In this document: one piece after another, positions 18,923 to 27,142 of the stretch
Layout of the letters: each line of letters opens with the position of its first letter
How positions within the stretch are numbered: the first letter of the stretch is position 1
Origin: Mongoliitalea lutea
Lineage (GTDB): Bacteria; Bacteroidota; Bacteroidia; Cytophagales; Cyclobacteriaceae
Assembly (NCBI RefSeq): GCF_014652135.1
Contig: NZ_BMYF01000032.1
Location: 426-33,504 of the forward strand
Direction: 5' to 3'
DNA: 33,079 nt
Made by a program: the position numbers and the translations under genes
Notes under the pieces: model-generated
Databases searched by the model: none
Told to the model about the DNA's origin: nothing
What the model saw: only the letters and a program-made list of their open reading frames with translations

Positions 18923-19749
18923 AAAACAAGGTGTTTGATCTCGAATTGTATAAGTTTCAAAATTTGTCCAGAGCATTGGATAAGTGGGGATTTCCTACAA
19001 TTGATTTTGAAAGTGGATTCAAGGTCATCAAAGGAGTTGATTTTGAAAAAGCCTATAAAGCAGGAAATATTCGATTCGAAGATGATGGGATTTATTTGGA
19101 TTATGAAACGCATTCCTTTAAAGGATATATGTTTATTCAAGAGCCTTATCTGGAAAGATACAATATGCGTTTGCCGAAATTTCACATCGTCAAATGTAAG
19201 GTCATTCAAGAATTTCTTGATAGTGGGAAATTTAATCATAGGTACAATTTCTCAAATTCAGAAAAAAATGACCTGAGGGATAAGGAAAGTGGATATCTCT
19301 ATGAGAATAAAGAGCTGTCATTGTGTGGATATTGTAAAAAACAGATCAACTCAGAAATTGATACAACACGGGATTTTCACGATTTACTCGGGGACTTCGA
19401 AAAGGTTGAGGATATCGAAGTAGATATTTTTGGCTACCCAAAGGGATGGGAACAATTAAGTAGAGCCTATCGCGAGCTTCATGATTATACGTGTGAGGAA
19501 TGTGGCATACAGGTTAAAAAGGCCTTAGACAAGCGTTTTATCCAAGTCCATCATGTGGATGGGGATAAAACAAATAATTCTGATAACAACTTAAGGTGCC
19601 TGTGCATCCTTTGCCATGCAAACCAAGACGAAAAGCATCAGGAAAATTTCAGTAAAGGATCAAGGAATATTGACTTGAATAGCTTTGTTGAAAAGTATAA
19701 AAAAGAACTAAAGGAAGCTGGTAATCCTTTCTTCAAAATTAAACGGTAA
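18919..19749 (+). CDS. HNH endonuclease (ZorE-like position)
   Basis: This 276-residue protein is likely the effector nuclease of the Zorya-like unit. Type II Zorya is defined by ZorA, ZorB and an HNH protein, ZorE, and this gene occupies that place with a 4-base ATGA overlap to zorB. The HNH core lies near the C-terminus: CEECG, then VHHVDGDKTNN (H211, H212), DNNLRC (N223/N224) and CILCHANQ (H233), with two CxxC pairs to hold zinc. A further CGYC occurs earlier, at about residue 136. The N-terminal 130 residues have no domain I recognise. Whether it is orthologous to known ZorE or an independent HNH recruit cannot be settled by eye, so I give no symbol. Confidence 0.8.
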   Translation: MKNKVFDLELYKFQNLSRALDKWGFPTIDFESGFKVIKGVDFEKAYKAGNIRFEDDGIYLDYETHSFKGYMFIQEPYLERYNMRLPKFHIVKCKVIQEFLDSGKFNHRYNFSNSEKNDLRDKESGYLYENKELSLCGYCKKQINSEIDTTRDFHDLLGDFEKVEDIEVDIFGYPKGWEQLSRAYRELHDYTCEECGIQVKKALDKRFIQVHHVDGDKTNNSDNNLRCLCILCHANQDEKHQENFSKGSRNIDLNSFVEKYKKELKEAGNPFFKIKR

Positions 19750-19843
19750 TAAAATTTTTCTCAAAGTTTCGGGAGACCTTTTTTGCATTTGTAGTTAAAA
19801 CCAATAATAACTTTCTTAGCGAATTCATAGAAACCATTTAACC

Positions 19844-22723
19844 ATGTCCCTTACCCCCTACCACGCCAAATATTTTGCCTTTGAACTGACCAAACGGGTG
19901 GCTTCCGATTCGGTGGAAAAACTGGCTTCTGCGTTGGTGGATGCCCAAGTGGACCTTAACCCCCATCAGGTGGAAGCAGCACTTTTTGCATTTAGGTCGC
20001 CTCTTTCCAAAGGAGCTATTCTGGCCGATGAAGTGGGCTTAGGGAAAACCATTGAAGCTGGTTTGGTGATCTCACAAAAATGGGCTGAACAAAAACGTAA
20101 TATATTAATTATTTCCCCTGCTAACCTTCGGAAACAGTGGGGACAGGAACTCCAAGATAAATTTTTCCTTCAGGCACTCATTTTGGAATCTAAATCCTTT
20201 CAGGAAGAAATTAAAGCAGGAAATCTCAATCCTTTCGATCAAAAAAACAAAGTGGTCATTTGCTCCTACCAGTTTGCCAAATCAAATGCTCCTTACCTCA
20301 TGCATACCCGATGGGATTTGGTGGTCATAGATGAAGCTCATAGGTTAAGAAATGTTTACAAACCGGGTAATATCATTGCCAGAACACTAAAACAGAGTTT
20401 AGAGCCTTTTCCAAAGGTTTTGCTTACGGCCACTCCTTTACAAAATTCCCTGTTGGAACTTTATGGCTTGGTTTCTATTATCGATGACCACGTATTTGGG
20501 GACCTGAAAAGTTTCAAAGCCCAATACAGCCGTGTAGAGAACCATCCAGATCCCTTGGTCTATGAAGAACTGAAAGAAAGGATACAGCCCGTCTCTATCC
20601 GAACGCTAAGAAGGCAGGTATTGGAATACATTAAATACACGGAGCGAAAGGCATTCGTGTTTGAGTTTTTTCCCTCCGATAGGGAGCAACAATTATACAA
20701 TCTGGTCTCGGCCTATTTGCAAAGACCCAAATCCTATGCCCTTCCTGCATCCCAACGAAAGCTGATGACTTTGGTCATGAGAAAGCTCTTGGCCTCCTCC
20801 TCATTTGCGATTTCGGGTACTTTTAGAAAAATGCAGGAACGATTGGGAGAGATCTTGAAGCGTCATGAAGACCGGGAAGAAAGTATTTGGGAAAGCTACT
20901 TGGAAGCGGAATACGAAGATTATGATGAGCTGAAAGACGAATGGGGAGAAGAGGAAGAAGCAAAGAGTAATGAAAGTTGGTTCACGGAAGATGAGTTATT
21001 GGAGGTCAAAGAGGAATATGAGCTCCTAGGAACTTTTGCTGAGCTTGCTGAATCCATCGAAGTAAATGCTAAAGGTGAAAAACTGGCAGCTGCCTTGGAA
21101 TCTGGTTTTAAAGAGTCGGAAAAAAGAGGAGCTCCCAAGAAGGCCATCATTTTCACGGAAAGTAAGAGAACGCAAGAATACCTGGCCGAGCTTTTGGGTA
21201 GAAAAGGGTATGAAGGAAAGATAGTCTTATTCAACGGTACCAATGCAGATAAAGCTTCCAAGAAAATTTATCAACATTGGCTGGCTGCTAATCAAGGTTC
21301 TGATAAAGTCACAGGCTCTCCCACAGCAGACATGCGAGCGGCTCTGGTGGATGAATTCAAGGAGCGGGCCCAAATCATGATCGCTACGGAAGCGGCGGCG
21401 GAAGGGATCAACTTGCAGTTTTGTTCAATTGTCGTCAACTATGATATGCCTTGGAATCCTCAACGGATCGAGCAGCGCATAGGAAGATGCCATCGATATG
21501 GGCAAAAGTACGATGTCATTGTGATCAACTTCCTGAACAAAAGAAATGCAGCAGATGAACGGGTGTACAAACTCCTTCATGAAAAGTTCAATCTTTTCAA
21601 TGGGGTTTTTGGAGCAAGTGATGAGGTTTTGGGCACCATAGAATCAGGTGTTGATATAGAGCGGAAAATCGCCCAAATCTATCAGGAATGCCGTACCGAA
21701 GAGGAGATCAATGAGAGTTTCAATCTTCTTCAACAGGAACTGGAAGCCAGCATCAACCAACAGATGCAGCATACCAAGCAAAAGCTCCTGGAAAATTTTG
21801 ATGAGGAGGTTCATGAAAAGCTACGGGTGAATCTTGCTGCCAGTAGGGAATACATCAGCAAGTACGAAAACATGCTTTGGAACTTGACCAAATATTCCCT
21901 TCAAGATGAGGCGACTTTTGATGACGAAAACTTGGTATTTGAAGTCACTCCATCTTCAAAAGTAACAATCCAAGGCATATTTAAATTGGGGAAGAATGCC
22001 GCTGAAAACCAATTCACCTACCGAATCCAGCACCCTTTGGCCCAACAGGTAATTGCCCAATGGGAAAATGCCATTTTGGATACGCAGGAGGTGCTATTTG
22101 ACTACACGAATACGTCTAAAAAAATATCCGGATTGGAATCCTTGGTTGGACAATCCGGTTGGTTGAAGTTCAGCAAACTTTTTATCAAATCCTTTCAGGA
22201 TGAAGATTACCTGATTGCTTCAGCCATTACCGATGAAGGCTACACCATTCCTGCAGAATTGGTGCCCCGCTTTTTTTCAGTGCATGCTGAAGTAATGTGT
22301 TCAGCTTCTCCTAGCCAGGAATTTCTGGGCCAGCTAGCAAGGATCAGCGAAGAGCTATGCGAAGAAATGAGAGCCTATTCTATGGAAAAAAACACCGCCT
22401 ATTTTTCTGAAGAGTACGAAAAGCTGGACCATTGGGCGGATGATATGAAAATCAGTTTGGAGAAGGAACTGGCTGATCTGGATGCAGAAATCAAATTAAA
22501 GAAATCCGAAGCCCGTAAAATCACCGAACTCAAGGCCAAAGTTTCTGCCCAACGGGAAATCAAGGATTTGGAAAAAGAGAGAAATGAGAAACGAAAAAAA
22601 CTCTTTGAGGCCCAGGATACCATCGAACAACAGAAAGAAAAATTGTTATCAGAAGTGGAAAGTCAATTGAATCAGGAGGAAAAAGTAGAGGGGTTGTTCC
22701 TCATAAGATGGCGAATAATTTAG
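19844..22723 (+). CDS. SNF2/RapA-type DNA helicase-translocase
   Basis: This 959-residue superfamily 2 ATPase would move along or remodel DNA. Walker A is ADEVGLGKT (K68) and the DEAH box is VVIDEAHR (D163-H166). TATPLQN is motif III, and the C-terminal lobe ends in EGINLQF with RIGRCHRYGQ (motifs V and VI). After about residue 600 comes a long accessory region ending in a charged coiled coil (about 850-940). Helicases of this kind often travel with type III-like methylase and restriction genes in defence islands, and mod and res lie downstream here. A ZorD role is possible given the Zorya-like genes just upstream. However, a 94-base gap and higher GC separate them, so I favour the RM link. 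No nuclease motif was found in it. Confidence 0.85.
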   Translation: MSLTPYHAKYFAFELTKRVASDSVEKLASALVDAQVDLNPHQVEAALFAFRSPLSKGAILADEVGLGKTIEAGLVISQKWAEQKRNILIISPANLRKQWGQELQDKFFLQALILESKSFQEEIKAGNLNPFDQKNKVVICSYQFAKSNAPYLMHTRWDLVVIDEAHRLRNVYKPGNIIARTLKQSLEPFPKVLLTATPLQNSLLELYGLVSIIDDHVFGDLKSFKAQYSRVENHPDPLVYEELKERIQPVSIRTLRRQVLEYIKYTERKAFVFEFFPSDREQQLYNLVSAYLQRPKSYALPASQRKLMTLVMRKLLASSSFAISGTFRKMQERLGEILKRHEDREESIWESYLEAEYEDYDELKDEWGEEEEAKSNESWFTEDELLEVKEEYELLGTFAELAESIEVNAKGEKLAAALESGFKESEKRGAPKKAIIFTESKRTQEYLAELLGRKGYEGKIVLFNGTNADKASKKIYQHWLAANQGSDKVTGSPTADMRAALVDEFKERAQIMIATEAAAEGINLQFCSIVVNYDMPWNPQRIEQRIGRCHRYGQKYDVIVINFLNKRNAADERVYKLLHEKFNLFNGVFGASDEVLGTIESGVDIERKIAQIYQECRTEEEINESFNLLQQELEASINQQMQHTKQKLLENFDEEVHEKLRVNLAASREYISKYENMLWNLTKYSLQDEATFDDENLVFEVTPSSKVTIQGIFKLGKNAAENQFTYRIQHPLAQQVIAQWENAILDTQEVLFDYTNTSKKISGLESLVGQSGWLKFSKLFIKSFQDEDYLIASAITDEGYTIPAELVPRFFSVHAEVMCSASPSQEFLGQLARISEELCEEMRAYSMEKNTAYFSEEYEKLDHWADDMKISLEKELADLDAEIKLKKSEARKITELKAKVSAQREIKDLEKERNEKRKKLFEAQDTIEQQKEKLLSEVESQLNQEEKVEGLFLIRWRII

Positions 22724-22755
22724 TATATTTATTGTTGGACATAAGTTCAAGCGAA

Positions 22756-23028
22756 ATGAAAATGGAAACTAACGCTACTCAATATTGGCTTTCTCCTCCA
22801 GGGGATACTATTTTGGAAACCATGGAAAAGGTAGGTCTATCCAAGAAGGTGTTGGCTGAAAGATTAGAACTGTCCATAGAGGCATTCGATTTTCTTTTGG
22901 AAGGAAGGATGGCCCTTACTTCTGAATTGGCCATTAGCTTAGAAAAAGCTTTGGATATACCTGCCTCATTTTGGATAGCAAGGGAAGAGAATTTCAGGAA
23001 TGAATGGAGTAATTCAAAAGTACATTGA
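22756..23028 (+). CDS. HigA-like XRE-family helix-turn-helix protein
   Basis: This 90-residue protein resembles the HigA antitoxin group. A PGDTILETMEK opening is followed by a helix-turn-helix (about LSKKVLAERLELSIEAFDFLLEG) and the typical ending FWIAREENFRNE. No HigB-type toxin is next to it, so it more likely acts as a repressor of the helicase or of the neighbouring genes, or is an orphan antitoxin. The open frame starts at 22708 inside the helicase end, but the ATG at 22756 gives the standard family length. A second ATG at 22762 is equally possible. It directly follows the helicase gene and converges on rloB. Confidence 0.75.
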   Translation: MKMETNATQYWLSPPGDTILETMEKVGLSKKVLAERLELSIEAFDFLLEGRMALTSELAISLEKALDIPASFWIAREENFRNEWSNSKVH

Positions 23029-23086
23029 TGGATAAACCGAAAATAAATTTTGGAAATATCCCTTACTTTCGCAATAAAAAAATTTC

Positions 23087-23773
23087 CTATTCTAATCCAT
23101 TCTTCTCCAATGCGTCCTTAATTTTATCATGAACTAGGGGAAGGATACTTTTGGATAAATGATATACTTCTGTAGAACCTACGGATGGATGACCGGATTC
23201 ATGACTTTTGAAATTTTTCTCTGCATGGACCGTGGCTCTTTGTACGAAAATTGGATGCTTTCTAGAGTCAAACCCTCCAGGAATAGCCTGATTTACCTTG
23301 TCCTTCCAGCCTTTACAAAAGTCACTTGATTCAAAAACCTCGAATTGTTCATGAAAATGATAATACAACCAAACTTCAAAACAAGGGTTACTTTCTGTTA
23401 CGCTCCAAGCCTCTAATTTTGAGACTTCATTTCTTATATGCTCGATTTGTTCCTTCCTTGATTCATGCTTATCAGGGTCGGTATCCAAAACGATCCAAAC
23501 CTCATCATTGTCTTGGAAATTATAAATAGGATTTGGATTGTCATCTGATTCCAACATACTTCGTTGGGCGATTTTTAGAAGTCCTAAGGGGGAATTGTCT
23601 TCCTTTTCATCCAGCTCATATACCTCTACATTAATGCGGGAATCAAGCTCCTTAAAATAGTCGAAGTAATGTTTTTCTCTTCTTTTTCCCTCACAAAAAA
23701 TATAGATACTCTTGGCTTCCCTGCTAGGTGCCTTTCTCTCAAAGAGTCGGTTCCTGCTCAGTAACATAGTCAT
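23087..23773 (-). CDS. rloB: RloB-family Toprim-like nuclease (AbiLii-like)
   Basis: RloB proteins pair with the ATPase RloA. The pair was named for its linkage to restriction genes and resembles the AbiLi/AbiLii abortive-infection system. This 228-residue protein shows the Toprim-like acidic set: IFCEGKRREKHY (E28) and WIVLDTDPDK (D97, D99), plus the family motif ESNPCFEVWLYYHF. It should be the toxic nuclease held in check or triggered by RloA. It overlaps the end of rloA by up to 35 bases on the same strand, so the two are coupled. Translation may start at 23773 or at the second ATG, 23767. RloB-type proteins are usually short like this one. Confidence 0.82.
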   Translation of the reverse strand: MTMLLSRNRLFERKAPSREAKSIYIFCEGKRREKHYFDYFKELDSRINVEVYELDEKEDNSPLGLLKIAQRSMLESDDNPNPIYNFQDNDEVWIVLDTDPDKHESRKEQIEHIRNEVSKLEAWSVTESNPCFEVWLYYHFHEQFEVFESSDFCKGWKDKVNQAIPGGFDSRKHPIFVQRATVHAEKNFKSHESGHPSVGSTEVYHLSKSILPLVHDKIKDALEKNGLE

Positions 23774-25115
23774 GCCAATTTAAATCCTTGAGATTTCCTA
23801 AAAACGGTATGGAACCGTATCGTCCATTGAGGTAGCCTTTTCGGATATCAATGGTTTTGTGCTCCTTGAAATCGCTCAATGAATACAGGTCGGTCACTCC
23901 ATCCCTGTTTTTCTCTGCAAACCAAATCTCATCCTGTCGAAACAGTTCCTGATCCAATAAATTGGATTCATGGGTAGTAAAGATCAACTGCCCTTTGGTC
24001 TGAGGATCATGTGAAAACTTCCGTACCAATTCTTTGATCAAAAGGGGATGAATACTACGTTCGATTTCATCCACCAAAAACACCTTGGGTTCTGATACCA
24101 CTGTTCTAAAGGCAGGAACAAAGTCCAATAACCTGACAGTACCATCAGATTCTTCATCCAAATCAAATTTTGCAACTTGATCATTTTTTCCCATATGGGA
24201 TATTTTTAGAATTTTCACCCATATATCCCCATTTTCCTTAACCAATACAATTTCATCTCCTCTTCTGCTTCTCAATCCAAACATCTTATTGGGAGACTCT
24301 TCAACTTTTTTAACAAGTTCATTGAGTTCGTTTTCATTATCCTTGCCAAAGAAATCTTCCACACGAATCTTGTCAGTCGATAAGGATTGAATGCCTAAAT
24401 TAAAAGAACACATCATGTCCTCAGCATAGCTTTTGAATTCCTTGTCTATATCGATGCGGTGTGCCAATGCTCTTGGTTTGGAATCAGGGGTAATGATCTG
24501 CAAGGTGTCAGAAAACCATTGGAAGGCTTTCTTTACATCCCCGAGAAACTTATTATCCCTGTTGGAAAGCAATTTAAATACAGGTTCATCTGGTTTTACA
24601 AAGTCTTCCAATAAAACAGATTTTAACAATTGGCTTTTTTCATCGTGCTCAAATTCCGGGCTGAAGTGCATAGCTGTTACCTTTGAACTATCTGTTTTTC
24701 GCTCGAAAATCAGTGTATCACACTTTTTCCCCAACCCTGAAAGATATAATTCTTCTGTTGCGATCCGTTCTCCAATGAATTCAATCCCGTAGTAATAGGC
24801 TTTTTCCTCTTGCACAAATTCTACTGCTAGCAATTGGGGAGTATTGGGATTTTCTATAAACTTGAATCTACTCTCCCTTAACCCAAAGGGGATTTTTTGA
24901 TCCAAAACCAAGCGTTGCAATAAATAAATTGCCTTAAAAAGATTGGATTTGCCTGCACCATTGGCCCCATACAAAGCTGATAGTTTCAACAACTCTATAT
25001 CTCCCAATCCATAGGTATGACTTTCCAATGTTTTTAATCGGGTATTGGGAAGGGTATTGAATTCTTTCCTTTCTCCAAAGGAAAAAATATTATCCAAAAC
25101 AAAGCGAATGATCAT
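23739..25115 (-). CDS. rloA: RloA-family AAA ATPase (AbiLi-like, COG1106 type)
   Basis: This 458-residue protein is an SMC/RecF-like ABC-type ATPase of the RloA/AbiLi group. Walker A is GANGAGKS (residues 50-57), Walker B is VFLVDEIERSIHP, and the switch motif FTTHESNLL follows. The middle region is a helical insert. With RloB it forms a two-gene anti-phage module similar in logic to PARIS and OLD/Gabija systems, where the ATPase senses phage and releases a Toprim nuclease. The open frame extends to 25136, but the ATG at 25115 opens directly on the conserved first strand (MIIRFVLDN), so I use it. The pair lies antiparallel between the helicase and mod genes. Confidence 0.82.
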   Translation of the reverse strand: MIIRFVLDNIFSFGERKEFNTLPNTRLKTLESHTYGLGDIELLKLSALYGANGAGKSNLFKAIYLLQRLVLDQKIPFGLRESRFKFIENPNTPQLLAVEFVQEEKAYYYGIEFIGERIATEELYLSGLGKKCDTLIFERKTDSSKVTAMHFSPEFEHDEKSQLLKSVLLEDFVKPDEPVFKLLSNRDNKFLGDVKKAFQWFSDTLQIITPDSKPRALAHRIDIDKEFKSYAEDMMCSFNLGIQSLSTDKIRVEDFFGKDNENELNELVKKVEESPNKMFGLRSRRGDEIVLVKENGDIWVKILKISHMGKNDQVAKFDLDEESDGTVRLLDFVPAFRTVVSEPKVFLVDEIERSIHPLLIKELVRKFSHDPQTKGQLIFTTHESNLLDQELFRQDEIWFAEKNRDGVTDLYSLSDFKEHKTIDIRKGYLNGRYGSIPFLGNLKDLNWHDYVTEQEPTL

Positions 25116-25136
25116 GGTTTTACGTGAAAATTTCAC

Positions 25137-25452
25137 TCAAAAATACATCATTATTACGTAAATCAAGTCTATTTATGTGTTATTTTTTCGATTTAGAGAA
25201 TTTTTCACGTGATTTTAATTTAAATGTTGTGTTCTAAAACGTCTATTCACAAATGCTTTGCAAAACTTCTACAGAGAATATTCGTCAAAAGTTTATCCTT
25301 CAAAAATGGAAATTAATCATTCATGAGTAGATGTCCTTAACAAAAAGTGACAATTTGCGACGGAATGAACGATAAAATTGGAACATACAACCAAATTACC
25401 TTAATTTAGTTATTGGAATTTTTCCTTTCATTTGATTCTTATTGTTACCCCT
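25137..25452. other. Intergenic region between rloA and mod
   Basis: This AT-rich divergent spacer must hold the promoters of the minus-strand rloA-rloB pair and of the plus-strand mod operon. I found no exact TAnnTTTG box on either strand and no strong hairpin. A frame extends upstream of mod to a TTG at 25432, which I regard as untranslated. Confidence 0.5.
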
Positions 25453-27120
25453 ATGAGTAAACAAAACTCCAACCCCCAAAAACTCGAACTGACCTGGATT
25501 GGCAAGGGTGAGGAACCCAAGCTGGAACCCCGTATCCTGATCGAAAATCCCGAGTACAGCTATGGGGACCCGCGTACCGAGAATATGCTGATCCATGGAG
25601 ACAACCTCCTTGCGCTGAAAGCTCTGGAACAGGAATATGCAGGTAAAGTGAAGTGTGTCTATATCGATCCTCCGTATAATACAGGGAATGCATTTGAGCA
25701 ATATGATGATGGGGTAGAACATTCTTTATGGTTATCTTTAATTTGCTCTCGCTTAAAAATTTTATACAGCCTACTTTCTACATCAGGCTCAATTTGGATT
25801 ACTCTTGACGACAATGAATTACATTATTGTAAAGTTTTATGTGATGAAATTTTTGGAAGAAAAAACTTTGTGGCAAATATTGTTTGGCAAAAAAGAATTC
25901 AACCGGATATGCGTGCGACTTTAGGTGCAGGACACGACCATATTCTTGTTTATGCAAAAGATTATTCATCTTTTCGATCAGAATTAAACTTGCTACCTCC
26001 TTCTGACGCCCAAGTTAATCGTTATACAAATCAGGATAATGATCCAAATGGTCCTTGGGTTTCTGCTGATTTTATGGCTAAAGGCTATCGTCCAAATCAG
26101 ATGTACGAAATTGTTTCCCCATCCGGGAAAAAATTTAAACCAAGACCAGGGTCCTGTTGGAGAAATGTTGAATCTGTTTTTAATCAATTGAACAGTGAAG
26201 GTAAAATTTGGTTTGGAAAAAATGGAGATTCAGTTCCAAGGAAAAAAACTTACTTGAATGAACTTCAAGGAATCGCTTCTTGGACATGGTGGCCCAATAA
26301 TGAAGTTGGCCATAATCAAGAGGCAAAAAAAGAAATAAATAAACTTTTTGGTGCTGAAAATGCATTTGAAACACCTAAACCAGAAAGACTAGTAAATAGA
26401 ATAATTCATTTATCAACTAAACCAAATGATATCGTTTTAGATTCCTTCCTTGGCTCCGGTACCACCGCAGCCGTTGCCCATAAAATGGGTAGAAAATGGA
26501 TTGGGGTGGAATTGGGAGAGCATGCGGTGACGCATTGTTATCCAAGATTAAAGCAAGTGGTGGACGGAGAACAGGGGGGGATCAGCAAAGCCGTGGACTG
26601 GAAAGGTGGAGGTGGCTTTAAATTTTATACCTTAGCCCCAAGCCTACTAAATCAGGATAAATTTGGTAATTGGGTGATCAATAAGGAATACAATCCCGAT
26701 ATGTTGGCAGCCGCCATGGCCAAGCAGGAAGGGTTCCGCTACGAGCCTGACCCATATACGTATTGGAAGCAGGGTGTGAGCTCGGAGAAAGACTTTATGT
26801 TTACCACTACCCAGTACATCACAGTAGAAATGCTGGACCGCATCCATGACGAGATGCAACCGGACGAAAACCTATTGATCTGCTGTAAGATTTTTGCGCC
26901 CGAATGCGAAGGCAGGCATGCTAATATTTCCGTGAAAAAAATCCCGACGGTACTCTTGGGCAAATGCGAATTTGGTAAGGATGACTATTCCTTCAAAATC
27001 GTGAACCTCCCGAAAGAAGAAGGTGAAGAGGAAGAGTTTCTGGACCCTATGGAGGAAATCACCTCCAAACCGACGACAAGCAAGTCCAAGCCATCGGATC
27101 AGCCTTCTTTATTTGATTAA
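25453..27120 (+). CDS. mod: Type III-like DNA methyltransferase (Mod), beta class
   Basis: This 555-residue enzyme should methylate adenine (or cytosine N4) in the recognition site and give specificity to the restriction partner Res. The catalytic motif DPPYNT is at residues 72-77. The AdoMet-binding motif FLGSGT (332-337) comes after it, which is the beta order typical of type III Mod. The region between them carries the target-recognition domain. The ATG at 25453 (MSKQNSN) is preferred over an in-frame TTG at 25432. The next gene, res, follows after 22 bases. The gene is a mosaic: its ends are about 50% GC, while roughly 25,690-26,445 is about 36%, as if the recognition domain had been swapped by recombination at the conserved motifs. 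Confidence 0.9.
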   Translation: MSKQNSNPQKLELTWIGKGEEPKLEPRILIENPEYSYGDPRTENMLIHGDNLLALKALEQEYAGKVKCVYIDPPYNTGNAFEQYDDGVEHSLWLSLICSRLKILYSLLSTSGSIWITLDDNELHYCKVLCDEIFGRKNFVANIVWQKRIQPDMRATLGAGHDHILVYAKDYSSFRSELNLLPPSDAQVNRYTNQDNDPNGPWVSADFMAKGYRPNQMYEIVSPSGKKFKPRPGSCWRNVESVFNQLNSEGKIWFGKNGDSVPRKKTYLNELQGIASWTWWPNNEVGHNQEAKKEINKLFGAENAFETPKPERLVNRIIHLSTKPNDIVLDSFLGSGTTAAVAHKMGRKWIGVELGEHAVTHCYPRLKQVVDGEQGGISKAVDWKGGGGFKFYTLAPSLLNQDKFGNWVINKEYNPDMLAAAMAKQEGFRYEPDPYTYWKQGVSSEKDFMFTTTQYITVEMLDRIHDEMQPDENLLICCKIFAPECEGRHANISVKKIPTVLLGKCEFGKDDYSFKIVNLPKEEGEEEEFLDPMEEITSKPTTSKSKPSDQPSLFD

Positions 27121-27142
27121 ATCCATTTTTTAACACCAAGCC

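Noticed and set aside
19844-22723. Calling the SNF2 helicase ZorD
   Set aside because: Type II-like Zorya already has an HNH effector here; the helicase is set off by a 94-base gap and different composition, and no nuclease motif was found in it.
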